A DNA stretch of 64,000 nucleotides. It comes from Linyphia triangularis. Lineage: Eukaryota > Arthropoda > Arachnida > Araneae > Linyphiidae. Position 1 is the first letter of the stretch, and each line of letters starts with the position of its first letter. Position numbers and translations under genes: made by a program. Shown piece after piece: positions 10,873 to 22,766 of this stretch. The stretch is taken from positions 5,214,273-5,278,272 of the forward strand of contig OZ021723.1 in NCBI GenBank assembly GCA_963978545.1. Reading direction: 5' to 3'. The notes beneath the pieces were generated by a model that saw only the letters and a program-made list of their open reading frames with translations, was not told the origin of the DNA and searched no databases.

Positions 10873-11338
10873 TTATATATCCCAATATCCATGAAGGCCA
10901 GCTTGCCTTTGAAGACACAATTTGTCAGAGGCAAGCTGGCAGATGGTAAGTCCGTTTGGCTGACTCTGGTCGGTTTTAATAAAACTTAGATTTACCATCC
11001 TTTAGGTGGAAGAATGTTGCCGAGTCCACTGTGGCTACAGTGGCTGGGCAGCCAACCTCGTTGAGGATATCCATTGGTAGGGAGTTCTTTAAATATCCAT
11101 CCAGCTCGTCGATTGGTATGATGTGCATGTTATCGGGCTCAGGACCAGGCTTGAATGGATTCATCGGTAATCTTGAGTTTTGTAGAACATCCTCATAGGT
11201 GAAGGAGGTTAATGAATCCTCCTTCACCTTGACACAGAATATATCATTACTATTGTGGACAGATACAAAGTAAATTTTGTAGGGCATCACTCGCCCACCA
11301 TACATTATAAACTCAGCTTGGCACACGTAGTCATACAT
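10873..11338 (-). pseudogene. Unrecognised protein 'gene X', copy 1, C-terminus frameshifted
   Basis: From ATG at 11338 the frame runs 120 residues and closes at 10976. A neighbouring frame then continues the similarity to copy 2 (50225-53023), ending with a tail PNGLTICQLASDKLCLQR and a Tyr-Trp-Asp near the end, up to a TAA at 10873. The two copies share YGG, K-I-Y-F-x-S-V-H-x-S-N-D, the K-V-x-x-D-S-L-T core and a Cys-Pro-Ala turn. The internal stretch between the two frames is shorter than in copy 2, so a deletion caused the frameshift. A TATA box lies about 50 bp upstream of the ATG. Function unknown; no signal peptide or membrane segment seen. Confidence 0.65.
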
Positions 11339-11384
11339 TGCTTTCTCGTTGACAAGTGTCTGTGGTGGTCTCGATGAATTTCAC

Positions 11385-11396
11385 GCCTTTTATACC
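11385..11396 (-). promoter_or_regulatory. TATA box of gene X copy 1
   Basis: On the minus strand the bases read GGTATAAAAGGC, about 50 bp upstream of the ATG at 11338, a textbook core promoter spacing with a very short leader. Copy 2 has the matching element at 53057-53068. Confidence 0.75.
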
Positions 11397-12571
11397 CCAG
11401 CCAAAGATATTATAATAACCCTAAAGCTTCCATAATGTAAAATAATTGAGAGCACATGACGTCATTGCAGGGTTTCTACATTGACAAGCTTATCGCCCTT
11501 TGGCGATTACATTTTATGGTTTCCCAGAAATCTTTTATCCAACAAATATGCCTAGCTTATTAAACTTTTACTTAAAAAATTTACACACCCAACCACAATT
11601 TATATTTTTAACTAAAATACTTTTTTAAATAATATTATATTGAAACACTAAAGTTCCATTCTGTAATGTAATCCTAATATTAGATTTGGGTTTTTTGCAG
11701 CATATTCCAATATTGGTGAACTTTTAGTAAGTTTTCGTAATAAATATGAACATTAACAAAATTATTGAAACACATTCTAGAAGAAAATGATTTCGATAAA
11801 GTTTCCATACATTCTTCGAAGCTTAGGAAACTAAAAATATCTAGTTATTGAGTGCACTACCAATATCATTTAGCATATACTAGTTTAGAAGAATTTACTA
11901 ACAGTTGACAATAATAATTCATAAAACCGCAATTTTTAATTGAGATTGGATATACAATTATGTGACCACAAGTAATTGGAAAAGTGCTTGTACACACATC
12001 CTGTGGAGTTTACTCTCAAAACAAAACTTTGTTGAGTTCCAAATAGCCCAGCAGCAGATGGGGCGTAATTAATGTGTATAACAAATTGGGGTTGGAAAAT
12101 TTACCCTAGATGAAACTTATCGCGACATTCTTCGTCATATTACAAAGAAAACTACACCGAAAGAAAAACTACCCAAAATTAACTTCAGGAACCTATGAAT
12201 CGGGAGGTTTTAGTTAGCAAGAATTACCTTTTTAAAGTTACTTCAATTGTGTTTTTCTCAAGATTGAGTTTTTTGTAAATAGAGTACCGTTATCTCAGTA
12301 AATACTTTACATATCTTTATAAAATTTTCAGAATATGTTATATATATTATTAACTATGAATTAGATTAAAAGCTTTATGAAAGGGATTTTTTGTTGGAAA
12401 AAATAGACATGTTAAATATTTGTGTTTATATTTTCCTTACAAATAAAGATATCTTTTAGTTTATATTAAAGAGGATGGTTTAATATTTATTTTGCCCTAT
12501 TTGAAAAAAGGTAATAGAATTTTGTGTAGACCGTTTGAGTAAATATTCGTCATTTTTTACCAAAAAACCCA
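11397..12571. other. Intergenic, nothing recognised
   Basis: AT-rich stretch between gene X copy 1 and the ISL2EU-type element. No coding or repeat structure that I can support. Confidence 0.5.
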
Positions 12572-12913
12572 ATGAGGAACTTGCACATGTGGGGGATATG
12601 AAGAATTTTAGTATTTTCTAGTATTATCAAACGAATAAATTACAGTGGTGTCATTATTTTTTGTCGATATGTTTTCAATTAATTAGAAATCAAGTTTTAA
12701 AGTAGCTGAAATCAAAGCAAAAGTCACGTGACCAAAAACGCATAAAAAACCTGTGACGTTCTTACGCAGATGTAGTCCAGTGTTTGCATCTCGCGCAGTC
12801 CAGTGTTTGCATTTGTGTCTTCGTATTTCGTTTCGTTATCCCCTTTTTCAAAGCGATTCAATTTTCAACTTTTCAATTCAATTTTTTGTTCGTTTGGTTA
12901 TATTTCTTTAGAA

Positions 12914-14857
12914 ATGCCTGTTTTGCCGGGTTTCGATAAAGGTCAATCGGACAATTTACCAAAAATTGATTCGATGACAATGTTTGGCTTCTTAGGAAGC
13001 AATCCAGATTTTATTGGAGCTGACAACAAATTTGCACTGTCAAAGCAAGGGTGACGCGTGAACACCGCATCCGAGACAAAGCTTACAATGTTACGCTTGT
13101 ATGTGATGAACTTGATGAAAATATTATTTCAGTTCAATGTCATGACTGTGCAGCTTCTTTAGGTAAGATTAATTTTGAAATTATTTCTTAAAAACGTTAA
13201 AATCAATCTTATCCAAAGATTCCAACTGCTCTTTTGTAACGAATATTGGATTTGATTTGTAGTTCAAAAATTAAGTTTAAAGCTCAGCATTTTGCTTCCT
13301 TTCTTCAATGCCATACACAATCTTTCATTAAAAATAAAATTATATAATATGGGAAAAACAATTAATGTTTCAAACTCATTACCTATTTTAATAATTAATA
13401 TTAAATTTTAAATATGCTATTCTTTAATGTTTATAAATCACTAGTGACATTACTTTTACAATACTAAACTTTTGTTTGATAAATAGTTTTTGAAAAAGTA
13501 AATGAAAATTTTTGTCAAATTGCCACATAGTGCCTAGGACAATATCTGAACCAATTACACTAACTCTGGATGGTCGAGTTAAACACTGAGCAGTTAGAAA
13601 AATAGTTAGATATTTTTGACGGCAGGCAGAGAAAAAATTTTCTGCAACAAGTCCAGTCCATCTTTTGTTTTACTGTTGGACAAGCCATTAATTATTGAAA
13701 TGTATTGGTAGAAGAAACCATATGCTAAATATGTCTGATAAAAGCCAATTTTCAGTTCAAAGTTTCTTACAGTCTTTAATTTTATGTCAGTTACAGTTTT
13801 TAATTTTATGTAGTTCCTTATTAAAATTTTAGCATAATTATACTATTTTGAATATGTATTAAATTTATATGTTTGTAGGAGGATGCAAGCATGCTATCGC
13901 TCTTATGGCATGGCTTCATCGGCGGAGTGAAGAGCCTTACGTTACATCAGTTTCTTGCTATTGGAAACCCTCTAAGCTATCAGCTGTTGGAAAGTCATTA
14001 CAAGTCTTGAAAGGGAAGACAATGGGGAAAAAGGAAACTGTTCCTTTAATTCCAAATAATGGAACTTTTTTTAATGCTGTTTTGCAACAAAGCAAAACTT
14101 TAGGACTCAATAACACTATGCTTACAAATTACTATAATAAATCTACAAATGTAATGGAATTATCAATTCATTTCTTAATATCGGAGTTTTTCCAGAATAA
14201 ATTTGGAACGACATCCGATGAATTCCTTTCTTATATTAGCTCTCAAATATCTGAAGAAATTTGCTTTGAAGCATCAAAGGGTCAATCAGAAAGCAGCTTG
14301 TGGTATGAGCTGCGATATGGCAGAGTTACTGCTTCAAAAGCTCATGAGAGCTCTCACTGCCGTACCTCAGGTGGCTCACTTGTTGAGACAATTTTAGGGG
14401 CCAGAAGGCTGAAAGATACAGCAGCGATGAAGAGGGGCAGGGAATTGGAAGGGGAGGTTCGAAAGGAAATTGAAAAAAAAAAATGGCTGTAAAAATCCAA
14501 TTAGGTGGATTTTTAACATCCCCCGAGTTCCCATTTATGGGTGCATCTCCAGATGGCATATCTGACAAATATATCATAGAAATTAAATGTCCTTTCAAAG
14601 AGAAAAGCCTTAAAAATTACATTGTAAATGACGAAATAACACCCAAATATTATGCTCAAATACAAACGCAAATGCTTTTTTTTAAGAAATCACAAGGTCT
14701 TTTTTGTGTGGCTCATCCTAACTTTGAAACCACTAAGGAAATTTCAGTTTTAATGATAGATTTTGATGCAACATTCTGCACTGACCTGGTAAATAACTGC
14801 AAAATATTTTGGAAACGAGAAATCTTTTCAGAATTGCAGAAAGATTTTGTTTATTAA
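12914..14857 (+). pseudogene. YqaJ-type recombinase with SWIM zinc finger, one intron, two frameshifts
   Basis: Exon 1 (12914-13162) starts at the ATG giving MPVLPGFDKG; exon 2 is 13879-14857. The intron (13163-13878) has GTAAG and TAG ends, and removing it joins the SWIM finger CHDCAASLGGCKHAIALMAW (C-x2-C...C-x-H). After a linker comes the YqaJ nuclease-like core: E-S-S-L-W-x-x-L-R-x-G-R-x-T-A-S, then ASPDG and the I-E-I-K-C-P-F motif, the Asp and Glu-x-Lys of the PD-(D/E)XK fold. Length is near that of the family. Frame is lost twice: near 13050, and in the A run at 14475-14484. The family accompanies the transposase in ISL2EU elements; its exact role is not established. Confidence 0.8.
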
Positions 14858-16403
14858 GTTGATGAAATTAATATAATGACTAAACTGCTTTATTTTTCTT
14901 AAAATTCTTTGAATGTAACTGGATTTTGCTTTAAACGATTTATTTATTGCATAACTCTTTCTTTTTTTATAAAATATCAATTAAATGTAAACAAATCCTG
15001 CATCTACACAAAGATTCACATTATTTTATTAACATTCAATTATTTTGCTGTAAATTTTATGATTTTCTAGTAATTTATGTGGATGTTGTCTGTTTTAAGG
15101 AGTGTTGTGCCTTCTAAACCCAGTATTAAACCATAACTATGTGGTACATTTTTGTCTGTTAAAATCACTAGATTTATACTCAATCTAAGAAATTTGTTGA
15201 CACTTCAATAATACAAGCTATTACCATTTATAAGCATTATTCAATTTGTTTATTAGTTTTTGTATTTAAACATTTATCACTTTTAAGCGTAACAACAAAA
15301 CTCGATTTGTTTACTATTTGTATTTTAGCATTCAATCATTTGTGAACTACTCAAGCTAGATGCAATTCCTTGTCGGTGAACTAACAGGTTTTAAAAGGCC
15401 ACACAGAAAAGAATACTGCAACTAAAAACCACTGTTGAGATGACTGAATTCATCCCTCTCTTCCTTTTTATTTTCACAATATTATATTGCCTACACACAA
15501 TATCATATTGCCTACATCACATAACAAAACATTTGAATCCCACACAAACAAACATTTATTTTGTAAACATACTACACCAGATTTTTCTTTTGTGCACATT
15601 AATGACTTGTTAGCATTCAGTTTTACTAAATGATATAAGGATTAAATCTTCCTTTTTGTGTGTGTATTATCTTTCATCCAGTTTAAGATTTGAAATGTAG
15701 GATCTGATGCTGGTGTCAATTCTGCTATTCAACTGTCTTATATGAGGATAATCATACACATTTACTCTCGACTTTTATTATCTGGACTGTTATTTGTACT
15801 CTCATTTCATGAATCTTAAGAATTTTTCTTTTACTTAGTGAACTCTAATATTTGTATTCCAAAAGTGTAATTTAAACAATATTTTAATTTTTATCCTTGA
15901 TATTGTAGTCAACATTATAATTTCATTGTTTATGTTTTAGATAGCAGTTAATATTTGTATTTTGATAATTTGTTGGGACTGTAAGTCCAACTACCCAGTA
16001 ATGTTTTGATCTGTGTTTATATTGTAGTACAAGCTTCTTTCATATACCTTTTTCTCAGAAATATTTTTATGTTACTCTGTACTATTTAGTCGTCAGAAAT
16101 CATAGGAAACTATTATGTACACACATTTTATTAGCTTTTCTCTACTTGTGGTCATGATATATAACTGATTATCATTCTGTTTGACTTAAAGTTTGTTTTC
16201 AAATTTAATTTAGACCTTTTAGAATTTTTTTCACAGTTATTTTTTTTTTTATGTTTTAAAATTAATCTGTAAATTATTGTAATATTATGTTAGTAAAATA
16301 TGTTGGCCATTAGTTGAATAACTATTTTATCACAAACTTAATCTGAATAAATGATTATATCTGCATATAAATATTTAAAACACTAATACTGTGTAAAGTA
16401 TTT
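14858..16403. other. Internal spacer of the ISL2EU-type element
   Basis: About 1.5 kb of AT-rich sequence between the YqaJ gene and the DDE gene, which converge on it. No open frame of note; it may hold untranslated regions and eroded exons. Confidence 0.5.
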
Positions 16404-16763
16404 TTATGTCTTTATTAAAGGATCTTGCATATTTATAATACCACATGCAACAATTATTGCCTTATCTAAAATAGGAATTAAATTTTTGTCTATGCATGCA
16501 TGTGGGCCTAGCATATTAAAGTCTCACAATCTGCCAATGACACGTTCTACATGGATGCGAAGGGCTGCTATTCTTTTCGATTGCTTCACATCTGTTTTGC
16601 TGCTGATGGTTGAGGCAGATACTGATGGAGGCCTGACTAAGGTGCATTTTCTTTGTGTCAGTAATGGCGATACGTTCTTAAATCCTCTGTCTGCCATTAC
16701 AGAGACCCCAGGATTTAACAAGTTTAAATAACCGGACGCTCTCCAGGCGCTATCCAAAACCAT
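16404..16763 (-). pseudogene. DDE_Tnp_4 (Harbinger-type) transposase, C-terminal part
   Basis: The frame holds the conserved block GVSVMADRGFKNVSPLL, in which the Asp of A-D-R-G-F is a catalytic residue of the DDE nuclease, followed by K-R-I-A-A-L-R-I-H-V-E-R-V-I-G-R, whose Glu is the last catalytic acid. A TGA follows directly, then the same frame continues DFNMLGPHACID and ends with the typical NMQDPLIK tail at 16404. The N-terminal half is missing or eroded. It is the transposase partner of the YqaJ gene in the same element. Confidence 0.8.
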
Positions 16764-17145
16764 TTAGAGTAAGGTAGTCTTTGATTGGGAGGAGAACCAG
16801 AGTCGACAGCATAAAGTCTGTAGTACTTTTTAAGAGGAACAACTTTGTGTTAAGATTTGTTTTGAACACAAAGAAGGGTTTTAAAAAAAGCTATTCTCAA
16901 ATAACATTTAATATTGCAAGTACACTACCGCGCAGTAGCGATTTTTCGCATATGTGAGGAAAATCTTTTCAACTTAAAAAGTAAGCTCATCTTAGTCACC
17001 AATTTCAATTTCTTTAATACACAACGACACATTTTTGTCCAGTGTAGTCACGATGTTGTTACATTTGCCTTCGCAATGTGGTTGTAAGAAAGAATGTATT
17101 GGAAAGGCCTTAATATGGACATCTGACGTTTGGTTTAGTTTCTTT

Positions 17146-17302
17146 GTACGCTCAACGATCTATTTTTGTGCACAATAACCGCTAATCAAGCCGAGACCCA
17201 CAGCTTAACGTGGATTCCGAACATCCATGCCTAACCCAGGATTCAAACCCGGCACCTTTGGCATGTGAGGCCAGAGCGCTAACCCCACAGCCATCAGGTT
17301 GG
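17146..17302 (-). mobile_element. tRNA-derived SINE, minus strand
   Basis: Matches the SINE at 23367-23542 in reverse orientation. The head contains box-A-like TGGCTGTGGGGTTAGCGC and a box-B-like GGGTTTGAATCCTGGG, the internal RNA polymerase III promoter signals. It lies inside the ISL2EU-type element. Confidence 0.8.
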
Positions 17303-18604
17303 TTCTGACTTTTAGTAAACTCCCCTTTTTCAGTTTAATATATATGCCCTCATTCCATATAAAATAGATATATATAAAAAAAGCCTTTCATTTTGTTAAG
17401 TTATAAGGAATGTTATCTCATCCAGGTGCATTCCAGATGAATATTGGTCTATAAATATTGTCAATTCAATCACTCCTAGTATTTTTCATTATTCCAAAAG
17501 GAGCTAAACACGTTCCACATTGATTCTTTTTAGAAAATTTTATTCCAGTGTTTTTTATGGGGGGATACTTAAACAATACCAAGGCTCCCCAAAATTATGA
17601 AAATTCATACCATATTATAAAAAATTAAACTACTCGAACAAACGATCACCAAAAAAATTGCCCCCTCTCCCGTCAGTTACTCCAATGTTTTTAATACTGG
17701 GTGATTTAAAAGTCGCGTAGTCGTTATATTACAGAATGCATTGTTTGGTTGAGATGTGTCAAGAATTCCAAAAGTTATTTTGTCTTGGGGAAAAGGTGAT
17801 GACAAGTTATTTTTTTAATTAATTGCTTAAAACATTTAGTTGAAAATGGATTAAGTGCATTTTATCAGAAAAGATAAAGTTCCCACAGATGGAAACATTA
17901 TAATAAAATAGACACACAAAAAAAACGTATGTCAAATAGTTGCTAAATATCGGTTAGTGGTATCGGCAGAACCGAATCATTCTTTTTTATTTTAGGCGTG
18001 GCAAAATGTAATATTGTTTTAAAAGTTTCCTCATGTTTATCCTTTATTTTACGAATACGTTCTAGTCACTTTTTGCACCCAATCTCCGCTTTTGGAATAT
18101 AAAAATTCTTAATATTTTTACCCATTTTATAATATTTTTACTAAATCACAATTTTAAATTCCATACTGGAGGGAAAAATAACTATCAAGCAAGCACCTTG
18201 ATAACCTGACATTTTTGTATTTATTCTGGGTTCTATTTAATAAAGATTGTACTGGAATAGAGGATTTTGATTGGACTTTTTAACAGTATTAAATTTTTCT
18301 TAGAATGCCTTGATCAAAGCTGAAATAAACACAACCAACCGTCGAAATTCCATAAATGGAACCTCGCTCCATCCTGTTCGCAGACTGGTTCACTTCCTGC
18401 TCTGTGACGTCATGCGCAAAAGTAGCGTTTTCCCGCCAAATCGCAAAGTGAAAAACTAAATATTTTTTTTAACTATCTATCCGATCTCAAATTTTTGAAA
18501 GAATGGTATTGATTTTCATGATTTTTTCTCTACTTTTTTTTAAAAATATAAAAAAAAAACGTGAAAGTTCCTCATTGTGTAAAAAAATAAAAATGGAGTT
18601 TTAA

Positions 18605-19658
18605 AATTCAGGAAAAGATTCTCGTTTTTTTTAATTTTATTTCGTTGAAATAATAAAAGATACCAATTTATTGCCACCTGGATACACTTTAAATGAATCC
18701 AATGTATATTTCAACCAGGATGTAAATTAGTGACCTTCTTTAATACACCCGAGAGTGGGTCAATCCAAGCTACTGTGAGTCGTAACAGATCCCGATCTAT
18801 TATTTAATCACTCAACTTCCACCCTCAATCAGCTCTGCATAACCCTGTAACCAACTCACAGTTAAAACCCCCCTTTTACCCAAGCACGGCACCCGACGAA
18901 AAAAGACATTCTCAAACGATTCGATCTTTTTTTTCACCCCCCTTTCCACATCTCCACTTTGCAGGCCAAGCGCCGGTGTTTGCGCATGCGCACTCTACAA
19001 TTCAGAGCTGTCCCACTCCACAAAAGCGAAACCCAATCGCGCCATTTCCAAACATCTGGAAATGCGCGCGCAGTTTTTTCAGTCCACTAAATGAAGAAAC
19101 ACAGGACACTCCAACCGACTCAGACTTCAAAAACACCTTAATTTATATATATTCGTAATTCTTAGAGGGTAAAAAAATAATGTGTTACTTAATCAATGTT
19201 ACGTTGTGTTTAAATTTTACAAAAATGAATTTATTAAATAGTATAATGTTTTATTAGATGCACAGGGTACAATTTAATTCGTATTAAAATTGTATCGCAT
19301 GAAATTTGAATATAAAATAAACTTTTTTTCAAAACTATAATATTAAAACGTACAAGGTAATACACAAATTGTGTTGTATCTTTTCCGAAGGTCTTACAAA
19401 TATTTTTCGCTTTTATTTGTTGCTTGGTTGAGCTTACTGAATAGAATTATTGTCACTTCTGAGGTTTAAAATCCCCTCGCAATATTTCTACATATCATTG
19501 AAGGTAAAATAGACAAATGTAGCTTGTTCAAATTTTGGCCTTCATATAATATCTTAATAAAGTATAAAAACGGGTAGTAAATATGTATATATTCCTAAAT
19601 TTGTATATAAAAGAACATTTAAAATGTAATTAATATATATGAAACAAATCTAGAACTT
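18605..19658. repeat. Dispersed repeat, copy 2 (pairs with 9397-10285)
   Basis: Starts with GGAAAAGATTCTCG just outside the right end of the ISL2EU-type element and ends near ACAAATCTAGAACTT. Differs from copy 1 mainly in a GC-richer middle (18781-19160). No gene. Confidence 0.8.
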
Positions 19659-19908
19659 CTTTTGTATTTCGTTAATTTTTTTAAATCCTTGATTACTTTT
19701 TTAAATATCATAATATAGTTAAATTAGAGTTAAGCAAAACAATAGCAGAACAGTTTGATTGATGATGTTTTATATAAAATAAACAAATTAAATCATTCAA
19801 GATAAAATTTATGGTACCAATAAACCGAATCAGGTATAACATAATTCTAATATATTTGAGACGTCTTTCTAATGAAGATAGTTTCATTATTTTTTTAATA
19901 TTCTTCAA

Positions 19909-20215
19909 TTACTTTAATTTCTTAGATACATACCAATAATTTTCACCTTCTAGATTATGTTTCACAATTTGATATAAAAACCATTTGTTTGTATTATAAT
20001 ATAAAGATCCTTTTTTAATGGGTGTTAACTCCAAGAATCGTTTTAGTATTCCTAAAGTTTGAATAATGAATAATATATGAAACCAAAACCACAATATTTT
20101 AAATATTTTTTCATACAAAATGTTTAATGGGAGTAAATATATGTATTTATACACACTTTGATCACCCTCTGTCCACCATGTCATAAAACATTTTGCATAC
20201 AACGGGAATAAATTA
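19909..20215 (-). pseudogene. Innexin C-terminal fragment
   Basis: The frame contains the innexin signature preceding and forming the fourth membrane helix: FPLYAKC, then LLPLNILYEKIFKILWFWF, followed by a basic loop and the C-terminal NKWFLYQIVKHN motif (compare the family pattern D-W-F-x-L-Y-x-L-x-x-N). Innexins form gap junctions and hemichannels; viral homologues also exist. Everything before the last extracellular loop is missing: upstream the sequence runs into a MITE fragment (20258-20372). The piece lies in the CLPX intron, downstream of exon 20448-20627 and in the same orientation, so it is most likely an inserted and truncated copy. Confidence 0.75.
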
Positions 20216-20257
20216 TTAGTTTTATATTTAAAGAAATCAATATAGTTATTGTTTAAG

Positions 20258-20372
20258 GACCTCTAAGCATTTTCAAGGACTTTTAAGCACCTCTAAGCAC
20301 TTTCAAGGCCTTGAAAACAAGTTCAAAAATATTAAGCACTTTTAATGACTTTCAATGATCGTGGGAACCCTG
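20258..20372. mobile_element. Truncated copy of the CAGGGTTCCCAC MITE
   Basis: Matches the right 115 bp of the MITE at 24535-24962 and ends GTGGGAACCCTG at 20372. The left part is missing. Confidence 0.8.
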
Positions 20373-20447
20373 AAATATTAAATTAAAAACAGATACTTTA
20401 CAAAAAAAATTCATTTTAATGATTAATAAATAGTTTTCTAAACTTAC

Positions 20448-20627
20448 CAGAGCCAGTAGGACCTAATAGAAGAATATTACTCTTCTCCAACCTCAAATCA
20501 TGGGCGGAACCCTCTAATATTTCAGATCCTCGACTGCTTTTAGTTTCATTCTCTTGATTGATTTGCTGTTGCTGAAAACTCACTCCTAGGGCATTACTGT
20601 GGGATATTCCAGACAAGTGGAGGAGAT
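20448..20627 (-). CDS. CLPX: CLPX exon with Walker A motif (mitochondrial ClpX)
   Basis: A 180-bp exon bounded by an AG acceptor (20628-20629) and a GGTAAGT donor (20441-20448). It reads [18 protein letters not shown], a Gln/Glu-rich linker, then [13 protein letters not shown], the Walker A loop. ClpX is the hexameric AAA+ unfoldase that feeds proteins to ClpP in the mitochondrial matrix. The phase fits exactly with exon 22595-22766: the split codon joins G and AT into Asp. The linker between the N-terminal helix and the ATPase is the part that varies between animals. The next exon, with the rest of the ATPase, is not within the 20 kb downstream that I could read. Confidence 0.92.
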
Positions 20628-22594
20628 CTATTCAAAACAGATTTCAGAATTAATTTCTAAGGAAAAAAATCAAAACAAAGTTTTTACGGTGAAATCTTTT
20701 GTATACATTGTTAACTTTTATGAGGAATTTCAACTCATTTAAGCAATTTTGTGCCAAGATTGAGTTTTCATAGTGCTTACAGGGTGACCACAAAATTCAG
20801 GAGAAAAGTTCCCTGGTAAATTTCTAAAAATTTCTCCAACTTTTCCAGATGTGCAGACACCCTGATCAAATAGAACATGTATGCCAAAGATTATTTTATA
20901 TTATTTTTTAAATAGTTTTGACGGTAATGAGAAGTTCAAATTATTCGGAAACATGAAACTTCTTAAGATTTTCACAATTCTCCAGATAAATGTCGGCAAA
21001 ATACGGATAGATGGGGAAACCTACCTTCAAAACAATGATAGAAAAGCTCCCTGGTTTTCATGAAATTTTAAAAAAATTCACTGATTTTTTCCAGAATCAG
21101 AAAGCTCTCTGACATTTACCTTATTTCCAGGTTCTGTGGCTATACTCTGTTGTCCATTACGAAAAAAACTATGAAATCTGTGCCAACTCCTTTTAAGACC
21201 CAAAACTAACTTCTTTTAGGCAAACTTCTTTCTGCCCCTAACTTGATAAAACATATAGTCAAATCTATATGCCAAGTTTTAATTTGATTAGATGACAAGT
21301 GGGTTAATTATTCCTTCAAATCACCAATACAAACGTGTATCAAAACGGTCTTATAGGAACAGCCACCAAAACTTAATGAAATGCATTGTCATTGACAATG
21401 AGTCTGTCAACTTTCAGTTTGTTTGTATGACATCAAGTGAAGGCGAAGTTTGTACACCAGAAACATAAAATTGAATGTAATATAAAGGATTTTTTAATAA
21501 CAAATTATATTTAGTGATCTATTTAAGAAATACATTTCCATAAAACTTCATATTTAAACTTAATAAGTAGTAATTTACTACAATAAATGCTTAAATAAAA
21601 TTTTACAGTTATTTACAAGTAGGTTTAAGTCATTCACAACTCAAATAGGTAAAAATCCAATCAATAAATGTTTTGACTTTCCATCTTGAAATATAAGAAA
21701 TGCTAACTAAAATGTTAATAAATCCTATAACACAAATAATATTTACATGGTCCCATTCTGTTAGCCAGGACTAAATTAAAAGATTTCCGAAACATAGACC
21801 AAAAAGTATATGAGTAAAAATGTAACTAGTAAGTCACATAATACATCAGTGTCTAAAAGAACCTATTTTTGATATACATTATAAGATGACATCTTTTTAC
21901 TTAGTCCACAACAGTTATGCAGAAGACAGAAATGTATAATTTGGTATGATAAATCACAATTAACCTGTATCACAGACATAGATGGAATAAGGAATAGTTG
22001 ATAAAACCAATATAAGCAATAAAATTCCTACTGTGTGATCCTCCATATTCTGTAGCCTAGCAAGAAATTGAAATCCTCCAAATAAAATCAATTAAAACAT
22101 TTAATAAGGTTGTAAAGAAATTATTAACCATGAATGTTTCTGCTTTTATAAATTTATACCAAGGTATAAAGAAGGTATTTAAAAACTTATCATATCGTGT
22201 GTTTGAAAGACAGCCAATTGAAATTAAACAAATACAACTATTTATAAATATTATAGACAAAACGTACAAATAAAATCAACTCAAATTCAGAAAAAAAACT
22301 ATTTTTGTGTTATTAAAAACAATACAACTTTCTATCAAGTCGCTATCTGATGTATGAATGAATTTTAAGCCGATATCATAAAACAGCCTACTGTTCCCAA
22401 AACAAGTAGTAGTACTAGGTATGAGGTCAAATGCATGAAGAGGTAAAAGTAGTTGTTCCAATGTGTTCAGAATTCAACATTATTTTACAACTAACGTTTA
22501 TTAAAATAAAGTTTAAAAAAATTAAAAATTAATTGAAGCTTACAAAATTTAAAGATGAACAAGAATATAATCAAATACACAAATAGGAGAGTAC
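20628..22594 (-). other. CLPX intron
   Basis: The 1967-bp intron between the two CLPX exons. It contains a small possible MITE (20780-20864) beginning CAGGGTG and ending CACCCTG. Minus-strand frames at 22057-22461 look like chance; a short frame near 21966-22045 starts MEDHTVGILLLILVL and is hydrophobic but I cannot assign it. Confidence 0.7.
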
Positions 22595-22766
22595 CTCGAG
22601 GAGTAAAGCCTTGGGTACTTTCTGTAATGGGAGTTTCCTGTCTGTTGACAGAGCTTGTATGAGGCATATTGTTATAAATTCTTTTGTAATGGTTATAAAC
22701 AGCAACAGATAGAACTTTCTTGGCATAATCTTGTCCAACAACATGCTTATCCAGATATTCATATAT
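22595..22766 (-). CDS. CLPX: CLPX exon, start of the ClpX unfoldase core
   Basis: A 172-bp exon after a pyrimidine-rich TTTCTTTTTTAG acceptor, ending before GTACTC. It encodes [20 protein letters not shown] followed by [12 protein letters not shown], the highly conserved helix that opens the AAA+ domain of mitochondrial ClpX. The donor is weak but the reading frame continues perfectly into exon 20448-20627. Upstream exons (targeting peptide and zinc-binding domain) should lie to the right; I did not find them. Confidence 0.92.

Larger units (their letters stand above)
12574..18573 (+). mobile_element. ISL2EU-type Harbinger transposon, about 6 kb
   Basis: The left end GAGGAACTTGCAC (12574) and the right end, which reads GAGGAACTTTCAC on the minus strand (ending 18573), are terminal inverted repeats differing at one base, and both are flanked by the dinucleotide AT (12572-12573 and 18574-18575). 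Inside are a YqaJ/SWIM gene on the plus strand and a DDE_Tnp_4 nuclease gene on the minus strand; that pair of proteins and a 2-bp target duplication characterise the ISL2EU group of PIF/Harbinger elements. Both genes carry disabling mutations, and a SINE has inserted at 17146-17302. The exact ends rest on short repeats. Confidence 0.6.

Noticed and set aside
20780..20864. 85-bp element with CAGGGTG ends
   Set aside because: Inverted ends are only about 7 bp and no target duplication is visible, so it is mentioned only within the intron entry.
22057..22461. Minus-strand frames in the CLPX intron
   Set aside because: No recognisable domain, no splice context that joins them to CLPX; hydrophobic AT-rich chance translation.
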